Of a stretch of DNA of 64,000 nucleotides, positions 1 through 10,723 are shown piece by piece. The notes beneath the pieces were generated by a model that saw nothing but the letters and a program-made list of their open reading frames with translations, was not told where the DNA came from and made no database searches. The position numbers and the translations under genes are program-made. Source of the stretch: Aureobasidium sp. EXF-3400 (taxonomy: Eukaryota; Ascomycota; Dothideomycetes; Dothideales; Saccotheciaceae); assembly GCA_024195585.1 (NCBI GenBank), contig SWBL01000080.1:1-64000 (forward strand), in the 5' to 3' direction. The first letter of the stretch is position 1. Every line of letters begins with the position of its first letter.

Positions 1-519
1 TGTTCTACCGTAAACCAAGGGGAAAAGGCTTGGATCAACGAGATTCAGCACGGCCTGCTGCCTCGGGGCTTTCTCATCCGCTTCAAGTAGCTCCGCAGCG
101 TCCCTCAACTCAGTCTGAATCGTTTCCGCGACTGCATCAGATTTGACAATTCCTGCTCCAGTGTTGAAGACCACGATGTTGCCAGTTTGTTCGAAATACG
201 GAGCTTTATCCCGCAGCTCGGCCAAGCACCAGTCCCATGCCTTGGGACTAACAAGCGGTCTCGATAGTGCTTGCATACGCCAGTCTACCATCAGATTATC
301 GTCGAATATGTTTTCATGCCAGCCATGCTCTTCAGTCAGGTCGTTTATAAGACCAAGCATAGCAAGTTCTCGTGCGGTCAGGTTCGGCCATTGTGTCCAT
401 TCGGTCGCACCATGAGTAAATCGATTCTGAGGGTAGAACTCAAGATCGAGCGGAACGTCGGAGAAACCAGGCACTTTCAACGAGCCATGACCATCGTTGC
501 ACAAGCATGGGTCGGTCAT
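1..519 (-). CDS. DUF4246 family protein, C-terminal part outside window
   Basis: An open frame of 173 codons starts with ATG at 519 and runs off the left edge without a stop. The N-terminus (MTDPCLCNDGHGSLKVPGF), the block around TARELAMLGLINDLTE, the stretch GAGIVKSDA and the last visible residues NLVDPSLFPLVYGRT match my recollection of the fungal DUF4246 family, where complete members are roughly 500-700 residues, so about a quarter to a third is visible. The biochemical role of DUF4246 proteins is not established; they are common and often multi-copy in Pezizomycotina. The start is chosen because it is the first ATG in frame and the sequence upstream (520-596) has no family similarity. 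No intron is seen in the visible part. A relic of an unrelated gene's 5' end lies about 80 bases upstream. Confidence 0.8.
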   Translation of the reverse strand, partial: MTDPCLCNDGHGSLKVPGFSDVPLDLEFYPQNRFTHGATEWTQWPNLTARELAMLGLINDLTEEHGWHENIFDDNLMVDWRMQALSRPLVSPKAWDWCLAELRDKAPYFEQTGNIVVFNTGAGIVKSDAVAETIQTELRDAAELLEADEKAPRQQAVLNLVDPSLFPLVYGRT

Positions 520-596
520 TTGTCTGTAGCTGTTGACCAAATGAAGATGATTTGTGGAGTGTCATAAAGATGCAGAGTAACTATCTGTACTGCCTG

Positions 597-716
597 TAGT
601 GTTGCTCTCTGGTGGAAACGGAAGTCTTACAAGGCAGACTGTCGCGGATGAGCCATGGCGTTGAGTTTGAAGTTCAGGTCAGGGAAGAATTCTAACAGCG
701 AGACGTGTTTTAATAT
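597..716 (-). pseudogene. Relic copy of the 5' end of the gene at 2689-4194
   Basis: About 120 bases closely match 4137-4255, which holds the first codons and proximal promoter of the 501-residue gene at 2689-4194. Here the ATG is at 655-653 and the frame reads MAHPRQSAL and then TAA, where the intact gene has CAA (Gln10). The next codons (DFRF-QR) still match, then similarity ends near 597. The copy therefore has a start and promoter-like flank but a stop at codon 10 and no body. The CAA to TAA change is a CpA to TpA transition, the type produced by repeat-induced point mutation, but one change cannot prove that process; another difference in the shared flank goes the other way. Confidence 0.7.
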
Positions 717-1042
717 ATCTGAATCATGGGAGTGTCACTCAGGGCTCGCGTAACACTTGCTGGTACCTATCTTATTTAATCTGTCCTGAAAAGGATTGAG
801 GCACGGACATACGCCCCTTCTGGACACCGCCATTGCGCCAGGCTGAAACGTAAGTTGGCGGACCGCTGTCGTTGACTGACTTCGGAAGTGCCAAGACTTT
901 ACCGCAACACAATTTATTGCCCTCACCGCTCACAACTGGCAACTCTTTGTGACACTCATACACTCTTCTGTTGTCGCACACATCTTCACTATTTGACTTC
1001 ATATGCAAACACGATTTCGCAATTCCCCCTGCAAATCCGAGG

Positions 1043-2005
1043 ATGGTCAACGATACTTTCCACCCCTTCCCACGACTGCCCACTGAACTTCGCGAAGAGA
1101 TATGGCGCCTCTGCCTGCCGCATCGGGTGTACGAAATGGACAAACCTATCGCAAGATTCGTCTACGACGTCGAGGAAGATGACCATGTTCCCTGTTGGCT
1201 CGGGAAAACCAGTCGAAGCAATGTTCGCCCGCCATTACTCACGCGAGTCTGCCGTGAGTCTCGCAAAGTCGCCTTTGCTACGGGAGAATGGATCCCATAC
1301 TTGCGTTGGCGCCGCGACGCGTGGAGTGTTAACGGGCCGTACGAAGCTGATTGGAACACCGGCAACGTTATAGACGAGGGTTTCTGGCAGGATCCTTCCC
1401 GCGATACTGTACATCTAAACTGGACCTCATCCTATGACATAGACTTTGGTCCTAGGATGGCTAGTCATCCTTTGACTTCTTTAGCCCAGGAAGCGAAGCG
1501 TCTAAATGGATCAGCATCTTTCATGCTAGGCGAAATGACTAATGAGATGTGGGAGGGGGAGCCCTTTGACGAACCTATATCTCAGTGGGTTGAAGATATA
1601 CCCTTAGACGAAGGCAATTCGGAAGACCTAGCGGCACTGAAGCTACTGCCAGAATGGATGGTAGTTATGAGAGTGATCGTTATACACCTCGACCGTAGAC
1701 GAGCTACCGACAGCGGTCTATTTGGGCTGTTAGGGGATGAAATCATACAAGTGGTACATGCCACTTCGCCATTGGTTTCGCAGCTATATGCTTTGGCCGA
1801 GCATTGCGAACGTGGCGCTCTCACGACTGCTCAGAATTTCACTCGAATGTCTACAGACGACATGGACGCCATGGTAAAGCGTGTAGCTTTCAAACTTTTC
1901 CACGACTCCGAGGTAGGGAAGCGCTTACGGCCAGCAATCATGTTTAGACTGTGTACAAAGATGTGTAATCACATCAACATGCCAAAACAGGAGCAAAATG
2001 TCTAG
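1043..2005 (+). CDS. 2EXR-domain protein, function unknown
   Basis: A single exon of 320 codons. The first 25 residues carry the 2EXR signature (FHPFPRLPTELREEIWRLCL), followed by the usual LTRVCRESRKVA segment near residue 75. 2EXR is a fungus-specific domain found in large, rapidly evolving families; no activity is established. The start at 1043 (MVNDTFHPFPRLP) is preferred because it sits just ahead of the domain; the frame stays open further upstream but without an ATG. There is no signal peptide or membrane segment. The C-terminal half (ELLPEWMVVMRVIVIHLDRR) is typical of longer family members. It stands between two lineage-specific genes, which fits a fast-evolving subregion. Confidence 0.8.
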   Translation: MVNDTFHPFPRLPTELREEIWRLCLPHRVYEMDKPIARFVYDVEEDDHVPCWLGKTSRSNVRPPLLTRVCRESRKVAFATGEWIPYLRWRRDAWSVNGPYEADWNTGNVIDEGFWQDPSRDTVHLNWTSSYDIDFGPRMASHPLTSLAQEAKRLNGSASFMLGEMTNEMWEGEPFDEPISQWVEDIPLDEGNSEDLAALKLLPEWMVVMRVIVIHLDRRRATDSGLFGLLGDEIIQVVHATSPLVSQLYALAEHCERGALTTAQNFTRMSTDDMDAMVKRVAFKLFHDSEVGKRLRPAIMFRLCTKMCNHINMPKQEQNV

Positions 2006-2688
2006 ACTGGACTTTTTGGGACGAGATGGAGCCCAGGCTACATAGTGCAGGATACCCAAAATGTGCGGATACCGCTACGTATAAGGAAGCCGAGTGTACA
2101 GGCTGGCCAGTTCGATACCGCGACATCCAGACACATGATATCTCCATAACTACGTAATTGTTGTCCCAGCCAATCACTCAAACTAGGCTCGATATGTCTT
2201 TCTCTTATGTTTGATTCCTGAATTATACATAGGATAAGTATGTGTTGCGATATTCCACTAGGTATATGTTAGCAATATTTGCTTCATAATGTTGAACCGG
2301 CATTTGACAAAGAACACAGTTGAACAATAACCTATACACATTGTATTTAGTCCAGGTTTATCATACGCCCCATCTTAGAAGTGTGAACTATCCGACGAGA
2401 AAACTGCCTTTGGTACCCACGAGCATGCGGACGGAGATGGAAACATCAGATCTCGATGTTCAAGACGGAGAAATGGATGAACAGGTTTCAAGCAGCAAGG
2501 CAGCAAGGCTCAGTAATTTGCAGTCTCGACATTGTTTCTGAGTGAGGGTTGAAATTGTTGTATCCATGTTAAACTTGCAAGTCGATATATCGAAAAAAGT
2601 AAAACCTCTCGTGTGACGAACACGTAGCATTTGAGGAAACAAAATGTTTTTAAGGATTAAATATCGAAAAGACGTGTCGAATGCGTGT
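2006..2688. other. Intergenic, no gene seen
   Basis: 683 bases between convergent genes (2EXR gene from the left, 501-residue gene from the right). Only short open frames without family resemblance; AT-rich patches near 2220-2300 and 2580-2660 fit 3' untranslated regions. No RNA gene or repeat recognised. Confidence 0.6.
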
Positions 2689-4194
2689 TCATTCTGTGGA
2701 AGGATACCTGAACATAACATCACTGATACCACTCTGCTTTACTTCTTCAGGCGTACAGATACTAACCTGCACAGCCGACATGTCCGCGTCAACACCGTCG
2801 TAGATCCAACTTTGCGTAGTTCCAATGCTAGATGCACCGAGCTCACCCAAGATAGTAGGAGTGGATGGTTTGAATGCGTCCTTGATCGTGAAGAACTTCC
2901 AGGATGCAGATTCATGGTTTTCCCCTGTCGCATCGCCTTGTGCTTCTTTGGCTTGTAGGTAATCCAAAAAGAATGGGTTGGGAGATTCTTTAGCTTCTCT
3001 CACGAGGGCGGAATCGTGTGGGGGGTCGATTTTCTCGAAGGTTGACTGGTAGTTGGCGACTATACATGCCCGCGCCGCCTGCAACTTCATCTCAGGCCGC
3101 AGTCGTATTATTTCTTCATAAACGTCTGGATAAGCGAGCTGTGGGAACCATATACAATAAGGCAATTCTCTCACGGGAGTTGTAGCCGTGATTCGTGATA
3201 GATCATTCGTCATGATGAAACGGGCATTGATTGCCCGTCGTATGCGAAAGTTGTTTATCTCGGCAGCTGGTTGAAGTGACCAGAACTTGGCAAACAACGG
3301 GTCATGGTAGATGCCTCGGATCAAGCACGCGAGCTCGCCTTTGATCTTTTGTGGACGTCGCAGGCGCATGTATCGATCAATGTTGCCGTGATACGCCGCT
3401 GACAATACGAGCAGGTCTTTGTCGACTGTGGGAAGATCCGCTGGAAGTGGAGAATAGAGTAGTGGTAGAACCACTGATTGATCGACTGAGCGAGGCTCGC
3501 TCCGCTTGACGTCCACTGACATATCCTCGCAGATGTCGTACAACCGGCCCTCAAATCCGTTGAGGTCGGACTCCAGAGTAGACTTTGCTTTTGGTCGCTT
3601 GAATGATTGCTTTGACTCCAGGAGTGCCGTTACACAAGTGTTGCCGTTCATCAGAGAAATTGGTGGGTTTTCCAAGACGAGGGAATTCGAGTAGTCGTTG
3701 AATACAGCGTACTTGACAGGCTGTTTGACAATCGCTGAATAGATGGCCTCACTTCCGTTCTCACAAGCTTCCTCAGCAATGCCTACTTCAGGCAGAATAT
3801 CAAGTTCTTTGTAGAGATCTTCATAATTCGCCACGGCACAGACACGGCCAATCTGATATTTTGTCCACGGATACTTGGTGATCAGCTTCCGGCATGTATC
3901 GCGATCGGGCGTCGAAGGATACCATATGCAGTACGGAAATTCTTCTGGGTCGTTCATGTCGGGGATGTTTCTGCTATACATGATAGCTTGAGCGTTGAGT
4001 GCGCGAGTGAAGCGAGGCGTGAGACCTCGAAGCTCATGTCCAAAGCCTGCATTTCGACGAATACCCGCGATGACACAGAGCTGAACAAGCTCCAGTCCAA
4101 GGTAGTCAGGTATACGAACACCATTGATGGCATCTTGTAACACTCTCTGGTTGAAACGGAAGTCTTGCAAGGCAGACTGTCGCGGATGAGCCAT
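2689..4194 (-). CDS. Internally duplicated protein of unknown function, 501 residues
   Basis: One continuous reading frame starting at ATG 4194, with a TATA-like TTTATAAG on the coding strand about 65 bases upstream. I cannot assign a function. The protein contains two diverged copies of one module: residues about 63-132 (RALNAQAIMYSR, FPYCIWYP, VCAVANYEDLYKEL) and 317-390 (RAINARFIMTND, LPYCIWFP, ACIVANYQSTFEKI). Each copy is mostly helical in appearance and the second is preceded by YHGNIDRYMRLRRPQKIK. No signal peptide or membrane segment. Such proteins occur, in my recollection, as hypothetical proteins of Dothideomycetes. A GTTAGT donor-like site about 60 codons-bases before the stop and a TTCAG acceptor could give an alternative last exon of about 16 residues, so the C-terminus is uncertain. 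A relic copy of its 5' end lies at 597-716. Confidence 0.7.
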   Translation of the reverse strand: MAHPRQSALQDFRFNQRVLQDAINGVRIPDYLGLELVQLCVIAGIRRNAGFGHELRGLTPRFTRALNAQAIMYSRNIPDMNDPEEFPYCIWYPSTPDRDTCRKLITKYPWTKYQIGRVCAVANYEDLYKELDILPEVGIAEEACENGSEAIYSAIVKQPVKYAVFNDYSNSLVLENPPISLMNGNTCVTALLESKQSFKRPKAKSTLESDLNGFEGRLYDICEDMSVDVKRSEPRSVDQSVVLPLLYSPLPADLPTVDKDLLVLSAAYHGNIDRYMRLRRPQKIKGELACLIRGIYHDPLFAKFWSLQPAAEINNFRIRRAINARFIMTNDLSRITATTPVRELPYCIWFPQLAYPDVYEEIIRLRPEMKLQAARACIVANYQSTFEKIDPPHDSALVREAKESPNPFFLDYLQAKEAQGDATGENHESASWKFFTIKDAFKPSTPTILGELGASSIGTTQSWIYDGVDADMSAVQVSICTPEEVKQSGISDVMFRYPSTE

Positions 4195-4696
4195 GGTGTC
4201 GAGTTTGAAGTTTAGGTCAGGGGAAGATTCTAACAGCGAGACGTGTTGACTCGGCTTATAAATTCCTGTTGGTTCTCTGGAAAATCACATGATCCCTGAC
4301 ACTCGCTTACCTCACGGCTATGGCTGGGCTGAGATGTGTTGAGATTGCGAAGGATGGGCTTGGAAATGGTACTTGGTCACGCGAACGAGCAGGGGTCAAT
4401 GGAGTGCTCGCATGGGCGTGGATCCTTCAGATTGCTTAAAATATTGATTACCGAAAACTCTTTTGTGGATTTTCCTGGGTCACATACAGGTGGGTCAATG
4501 GTCAATGCACCTACTTGAACAAGAACATTGCACGCCAAGCCTCTTGTGGCGCAACTTCTTATTGTTCACTTCGCCTCACTTCGCCTCACTTTGTTCCTTC
4601 ACCTTGTTCTAGCCTCTTCCGTGCTACGCTTCATATTCTCAATCCTTCCGTTTTCTAAGCCAAATGATCCAGCCTAGCTAGTGTCCACCCACCCAT
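4195..4696. other. Intergenic, shared 5' flank of one gene and 3' flank of another
   Basis: Contains the promoter of the 501-residue gene (TATA-like element at about 4255-4263 on the minus strand) and a short direct repeat CTTCGCCTCA at 4566-4585. No gene seen. Confidence 0.5.
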
Positions 4697-5521
4697 TCAG
4701 GCCTTGCAAGCACTTAATGCGGCGAGACCTTGTCCCGCAGCGCTGTGAAGTTACATCGTAAGTCGATTGCAAAGCAGACTCGGCACAGTTGTGGTCGGTT
4801 ACTCACCGTGTGTTAGCATCGTGATTTTCATCAGTCTCGCTTTCAATGACATCGGCGATCTCGTTCCGTGGTATATTCTGATTTGACTGGATCGTGGTGC
4901 CGACATCGAGCAGCTGCAAAGTTACCTTCGAACCGTCGTCGAGCTGCAGAGTAGTCGGGGTCGTTTTGATTGCAATACCGGACCATTCCTGTCGTAGCCC
5001 TTGGATTTTGGCATCGGAGCTGGCCACCATGCGGTAAAAACGAATACCATTAATCGAGTTTCTGATGCCTTTTTTCTGGGCGGTGGTACCGGCTCCGCTG
5101 GACATGAATTCGACTGCCTTCGTAATTAGATCAGCAGTCGAACTCGCTCCGTCTGCGATTCTCATCAGTCGATTGGCCTCTCGTTCACGTCTGCTTCTCA
5201 CATACTGATGATACGCCCAAAGTTATATTTTCCAGTCAGTCCATCGGCTTGGATCGCTCTGACCGCGGTGCTCACTTTTGGCAGTCGGTCGTTCTCGTCG
5301 ATGATGTTTGGCACAGATCTTAACAGAGGTTCGTTAATATATGCCACAAACTGATTGAACGAGCATGGTCTGGGACAACCGGGTGCAATCCGAGGTGCGC
5401 GGTCGCTCTTAGTATCAATCTCTCTTGCGTACCAGAGAAACACTCGTTCATACGCCCCAGGGATGTCGTAAGCAACGACGATCGAGATTAATAGAGCTAG
5501 AACGAGACTGAAGAGTTTCAT
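4697..5521 (-). CDS. Small secreted protein of unknown function
   Basis: Three exons are inferred: 5521-5206, 5152-4807 and 4742-4697, giving 235 residues. The first intron has GTATGT donor, CTGAT branch and GCAG acceptor; the second has GTGAGT donor, CTTAC branch and CACAG acceptor. If the second intron is kept, translation ends at 4803 after 221 residues. The start MKLFSLVLALLISIVVA is a clear signal peptide with cleavage probably before YDIPGAYERV. The mature protein has only two Cys close together (GCPRPCSFNQF), so it is not a typical Cys-rich effector; the rest is a mixed alpha/beta-looking sequence (NSINGIRFYRMVASS, TPTTLQLDDGSKVTLQL). I do not recognise the family. It is upstream of the secreted GH6 fusion protein but separated by 2 kb and oriented away. 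Confidence 0.65.
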
Positions 5522-7671
5522 GGTGTTGGTGAGAAGGATACCGACTGGAAAAAGATAACGAAAGTCGAAGGGCGTTGTATGAGCAGACGATGGGCTCGAC
5601 AACTTGTTCCTTATACTTAAAGGCATCCGCGAAGCTCTCGATCCATCAAGGGTTGCGGTCGTATGCCTTGTGCGCTTCCTGGAGCGATGTGGCGCGCTGA
5701 CCATATTAGACAATCTCGTTTCACCATCAGCGTCCAACATATTGCACTGGGCGCTATGCTTGAACTCTCTATCAGGGTATGTTAGCGGCGGGCGGGCATC
5801 ACTTCCCATGCTTCCGGAGACTCTGCGCCTGATATCAATTTCAGAGATCCGAGTTTGTGGCGTTGGGTTGAAATGGTGCCGACATTGTACATAAAGGAAC
5901 TCAACAAGTCCCACTGGCCAATCTAGACGTTGATGCTAGAGCTCACGTCCTGGAAATATATGGTCATGTATGTCGAGGACATGAGGCAGATCGCTCCCGA
6001 GGTAGTAGAAGTTCGAGCATGCTGCAGACTCACGGATCTTGTCAGGATTTGACTGAGTCAGAAGCACAACGACAGGAAATAAAATGCGTCGAGCGGTTCC
6101 CGACCCAGGAATACGCTCTCATGTACACGTTCCTCATGTCGGATATGAGTGCTAACATACCGTAGATTGAGCCAAGATTTACTGGCGCTATGTTGTATGT
6201 CTTTGCGTTTTGACAGGCTTGGTCGCCTTGGCAGGCTTGGTCGTCTCGGCAGTCAGTCTGGCCAATTTCGCGAGACAGTGCCGCATTATTTCCCATCGAA
6301 TCCTTTGGAGCAGAAGCATATCAAATCGTGCTGATAGCATGGTTATGTAAAGCGTACTTGGCGATGGTTTCTCCAACACGAAGAGTAGCACAGACTGCAG
6401 TCCTCGGTGTTCGTCAAGATGGGTTGTCGTTCCGTGCTTTCGGAACCGACAAGAGCTGGAAATTTGCGACTCATTACCAGGAGAGGTTTTCTCGTTGAGA
6501 TAGATCTTGCGAGTGCCCGACTGCCGAAATTTTTGCTCCGCGATATTCGACGTCTTGGCAAAGTCCGTGGACTTCGTCTCCATTTTGCCAAGCCCACCTT
6601 GACTTTGGTGCTCATGAGAGGATTGTCGTTCTGTGCTTCCAGAGCTTTCGCAATTCCGCCTCGGCTAGACGAGACGTGGTCGAATCTCACATGGTTCGCC
6701 AAGAGCATGGGGTACGATGGCTGCTCATCGCAATCCTTCAGGGTCCTGTCTTGCACCTCTGTGACAATCCTTGGACCTCACGTCTGTTTCCACTCTGTGA
6801 ACAGCCTACACGGTGCTTCTACCATGGTTAGCAGATACTTCGCGTGCTTTTTACACTTTTCAGAATAGTAACAGGATTTTTCGGAGTTCACATCTATGCG
6901 TCTGCATGTCAACAATTGCAGCCAACCACAAATTCAGCTGACCCGAAGCTTTGTACAATCACTTAAATATGTACCAACGCCACGTGGAATCCTTCGCAAT
7001 GCTTAGCTTATTATAACCGATGGACGTGCTGTTGCTCTGGACCGTCATATTTTCTTGGCCATTTCATCAAAACCTAAGTCTAGCCCTGTGGCGCCGGTGG
7101 ATAGTATGTTGAGGGACCGCCTATTGTATTATCTACGACTTGGACGATACGGCGAGACTAACACTCTACTAGTCAAGTAATCATAGTGAAGAGTGGGGTC
7201 AGAACTACTAGGGAAGCATGCAATCAAGGGCAGCCTCTCATATTTTGACCTCCTTTTACTTACTTATGAGACTCACCTGGCAATATCGCACGCGGCACAG
7301 TAGGACGAGGGTGTTGATACGACCGAGACACGACCATCACCAGGTTCAAACGACCCACAATGCTCCAGGGCCCTTGTTGAATCTCTAAGCGACAGCGTAT
7401 CATGCGAGATGAGCCTTTCTTTTGGTGTCAGGCGGCTTCTTTCGTGTGAGTACTGGGCTATATATCTATGAACTGGCTCACAACTGAGTCTTTTCATCAC
7501 AGTATCCAATTCCCTCCGGTCTTTATCAGTCCTCAGACTGATTCTCCGGGTGTCGTAAGCTTTCCTCTGCTCTTCCATAACACAACTGACTGAATCTAAC
7601 AGGTTTGCGAGATCGCTTGCCTTTGGAGCTCTCTTCTCTTTTGCTGGGAAATGCACCATCGTCCAACCATC
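5522..7671. other. 2.1-kb stretch without a convincing gene
   Basis: Open frames of 60-150 codons occur on both strands but overlap one another, have no family resemblance and show no consistent splice structure. A short imperfect repeat of the phrase TTGGCAGGCTTGGTCG-like sequence lies at 6220-6250, and two diverged copies of a 30-base phrase (around 6421 and 6620, GGTTGTCGTTCCGTGCTT and GGATTGTCGTTCTGTGCTT) lie about 200 bases apart. The right end holds the promoter and 5' leader of the GH6 fusion gene. Confidence 0.5.
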
Positions 7672-10600
7672 ATGAAGTCTTTCATTCTCACCGGCCTAAC
7701 GGCATGCTCAATCTTTTCAACAGCCTTAGCAAACGCGTGTCCAAATCCTGTTGTCCTCCCTGACAATGCTTTCAAGAATCGGCAACTATACGCCACTCCA
7801 TACTACGCTGCCAAAGTTGCAGCATCAGTTAAGAACATTGCGGATCCAGACCTTGCCAGAAGGGCTGCAATGATTGGAGATGTTGGAACCTTTATGTGGA
7901 TGTTTGTATCATTCTTCTGAATCTTGGATATGACATACTGATTATTTGACTTTACAGTGACCAGAAGGCAGTTATTCCGACCATAGATGCCATGATTAAA
8001 GGCGTTCCATGTACGCACATCATCGGTCTCGTTATCTACGATCTTCCAGGTCGCGACTGTGGTGGAGATGCTTCTGGTGGAGAGTATGAGACTGGAGAAC
8101 TTGAGCGTTACAAGGCTGAGTACATCGACCGTATGTTATGCAGGCCTTCAGCTCGACAAGAAACCAGCTAACCTTCTAGCTTTTTAGCTCTCCGAGAGAT
8201 CTTTCTCGCAAATCCAAACACTGCTATTGCGCTGGCGATAGAGCCCGATTCCCTCCCTAATGCGATCACGTCTTTGATCCACCCAAGATGTGCTGCTTCA
8301 GTACAGGAATACAAAGATGGCATCGCCTATGCGCTCAAACAATTCGATCTTCCGAACGTTGTTCAGTACATTGATGCGGGCAATGGAAACTGGTTGGGGT
8401 GGGACCCAAATGTTGGTAAGCATTCGTCTTCTCTTTGTGTTCGTATATGCGGATTCGTCCAGCACTTCGACTCCTAGGTTTTCCTACTAATTTTTCAGCT
8501 TGGAACTTGTCGCTGACAATCAACAGCACCTGCTGCTAAGGTTATCGCCGATGTTTGGAAAGCAGCTGGAAAGCCGAAATCATGCAAAGGTATTGTAACA
8601 AATGTTTCGAACTGGAATGCATGGTCCATGGTTCCAGGAGAATTCGAGAATTTCAAGGATGCACAATACAACAAAGCGCAGGATGAGAAGCGATATATCC
8701 ACATTCTCGGTGAGCAGCTTGCAGCCAACGGTATGCCAAATCACGCCATCGTTGATACTAGCCGCAATGGGCGCGTGGGGCTGCGTACCTATGGTGGCAA
8801 TTGGTGCAATGTGAAGGGCGCCGGATTCGGAATTCGTCCTACCAGTGAGACAGATGATGATCTGTGCGATGCTTTTGTCTGGGTCAAGGTTGGTGGAGAG
8901 AGTGATGGTGGTAGCGATCCCTCACTCCCTGGTTACGATCCAACTTGCGCCAATGCTGATGGTAGGTGCAAACATGTAATGGTCTACATCATACTTGTGC
9001 TAATGACTTTCTCAATTTACAGCCTTCATTCCCTCCCCACAAGCCGGAGCGTGGAACCAGGCTCAATTCGAGCAGCGTAAGTGACCTAGAGCGGATTTTT
9101 CCTTCCCCAGCTTCGTCGACTCCCTCCAGGAACAGGCGTTCCAGCTTCTGTTGATATGCCAAAGTTGACTCACGGTTTTTTCACAGTGGTCCAAAATATC
9201 ATTCCGGATGAATACACGACGGATGGAAGGTGCCATGCCAACATCTTCTGCGGATCGTGGCCTGGGGGTTCCTGCTGTCACAACGGCCAATGTGGAATGA
9301 TGTGTAATGCATCAGCTGGCTGTACATCGGGCTGTGATGCTCCATCAGCTCCTGATTCTCCTACGACACCACCGGACACTACTGCCGACGACGGTGATAT
9401 CTACGGCCCTAAAGATTACGAGCCATGCGATTACACCATGACATTCAAAAATCTCGACGATCTCAATGCAGCTTCCGATGGGTTGCGGGTAGAATGTGTT
9501 GCAGCTTATGCCATGGACACATTGGTCACCATGCTCGATACGGCATACGACAATTACACCTCGGTCAATGACGGCTACGATGAGGAGTTCGGATATTACG
9601 TCAAATATATCCAAAGGCTCGTACCCATCGTACTGGATCAGAGCTTCATGTTCGACGCGGCCAATTCGAAAGACTGGTTAAACATCGCCCCTCCGGGTCC
9701 CGGAATGAGTTGTGAGTACTACACGTTCTTGACAGCGGCTCAAATGTCCGATACTGATTGCCTCCACCAAACCAGACTTCGACTGTCACATTAACACAAA
9801 AGGCAGCAAGACTTTCCCATGCTCCGAACTCAACTCGTTTTCGCATACTAGAGACATGTCGTACGGTAAGACTACCCTGACTCTACGAGACGAAGATGGC
9901 TACAATCGAGCCTTGGGTGATGCCGGACTTGCGCCTGACTGGGTCGTACTGGGAGACCACAAAGTCGACAAAGACTTCGCGGCGCCTGGTGCTAGCCGCA
10001 AATTCGAGTATAAGTTCTCTGGCTACCCCATCGAGAATCCCGACATGTTTGTGCCAAATCCCAAAGACCTGGTCACGAAAGGTCTTGGTAGCATACCAGA
10101 GCTTCGACTATCTATGCAAGCGACGTACTTGGAGATTGTACTCGGGTTGTACACTGGTGGTAGCACCATGGACGCAGCAGAGGCATACAGTACACCTGTC
10201 TTCATGTTGATGCAAGCAGTTGATAGTATGGCTCAAGCAAAGGTTCTTGCCGCCAAAGAGGAAAAGATAGAGGAGAAGGAAGCGGAGCGGAAGAAGAATT
10301 TCATCATTCTCATCATTAGTGTGGTTCTTCTGGTAAGTGAAACACAGGGCAGACGATCATCTCATCGTCATTCGCGACTCTTACTGACTCCTCGTCTAGT
10401 TCGTTCCCGTCGTGGGTGAAGAAGTTGCACTGGCAGCCGGACTCGCTAATCTTGCACGCACGATTGCTATTGCTGGCGAGCTTGGTAATACTGCACTTGC
10501 TGTCTACGATACTGTGCAAGACCCAAAATTCGCTATTGTCAATATCCTGGGCATGCTGCTTGGTGTTGGGTCGATTGCCAAAGTTGAACGCAATGGACAA

Positions 10601-10723
10601 GGCATTGGCGATGTCGCTAGGCTCAAACGTGGAATGACTGCGGATGACATCGCGGGGCTTGGGGCTATCTTCAAGAACAACGATGACAAGCTGCAGAGTA
10701 TTGTCAGAATTTGCAGGCTGTGA
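7672..10723 (+). CDS. Secreted GH6 glucanase fused to CBM18-like module and chitinase-type C-terminal domain
   Basis: Eight exons: 7672-7901, 7958-8130, 8188-8415, 8527-8961, 9023-9076, 9187-9711, 9776-10332, 10400-10723, giving 841 residues. Signal peptide MKSFILTGLTACSIFSTALA. Residues about 25-385 are a glycoside hydrolase family 6 domain: YDLPGRDC (Asp110, counterpart of Asp175 in Trichoderma Cel6A), AIEPDSLPN (Asp155, counterpart of the acid Asp221), YIDAGNGNWLGWD, WCNVKGAGFGIRPT, GGESDG and the end motif PQAGAWNQAQFEQL. GH6 enzymes cleave beta-1,4-glucan. The domain runs without a stop into a Cys cluster (DGRCHANIFCGSWPGGSCC) resembling a CBM18 chitin-binding module at about 384-415, a Pro/Thr linker, a 300-residue region of unknown fold, a charged stretch (KEEKIEEKEAERKK) and a hydrophobic C-terminus (NFIILIISVVLLFVPVVGEE, LGMLLGVGSIAK) that I know from fungal GH18 chitinases. 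No CBM1 is present. Exon joins inside GH6 are strongly supported; the fused part has consistent phases throughout. Confidence 0.85.

Noticed and set aside
6188..6868. Several overlapping frames of 130-150 codons on both strands
   Set aside because: They overlap each other, contain low-complexity repeats and show no splice structure or homology I can recognise.
7273..7659. 128-codon minus-strand frame running up to the GH6 gene start
   Set aside because: It overlaps the promoter of the GH6 fusion gene, has no family resemblance or domain, and its start would be 13 bases from the GH6 start.
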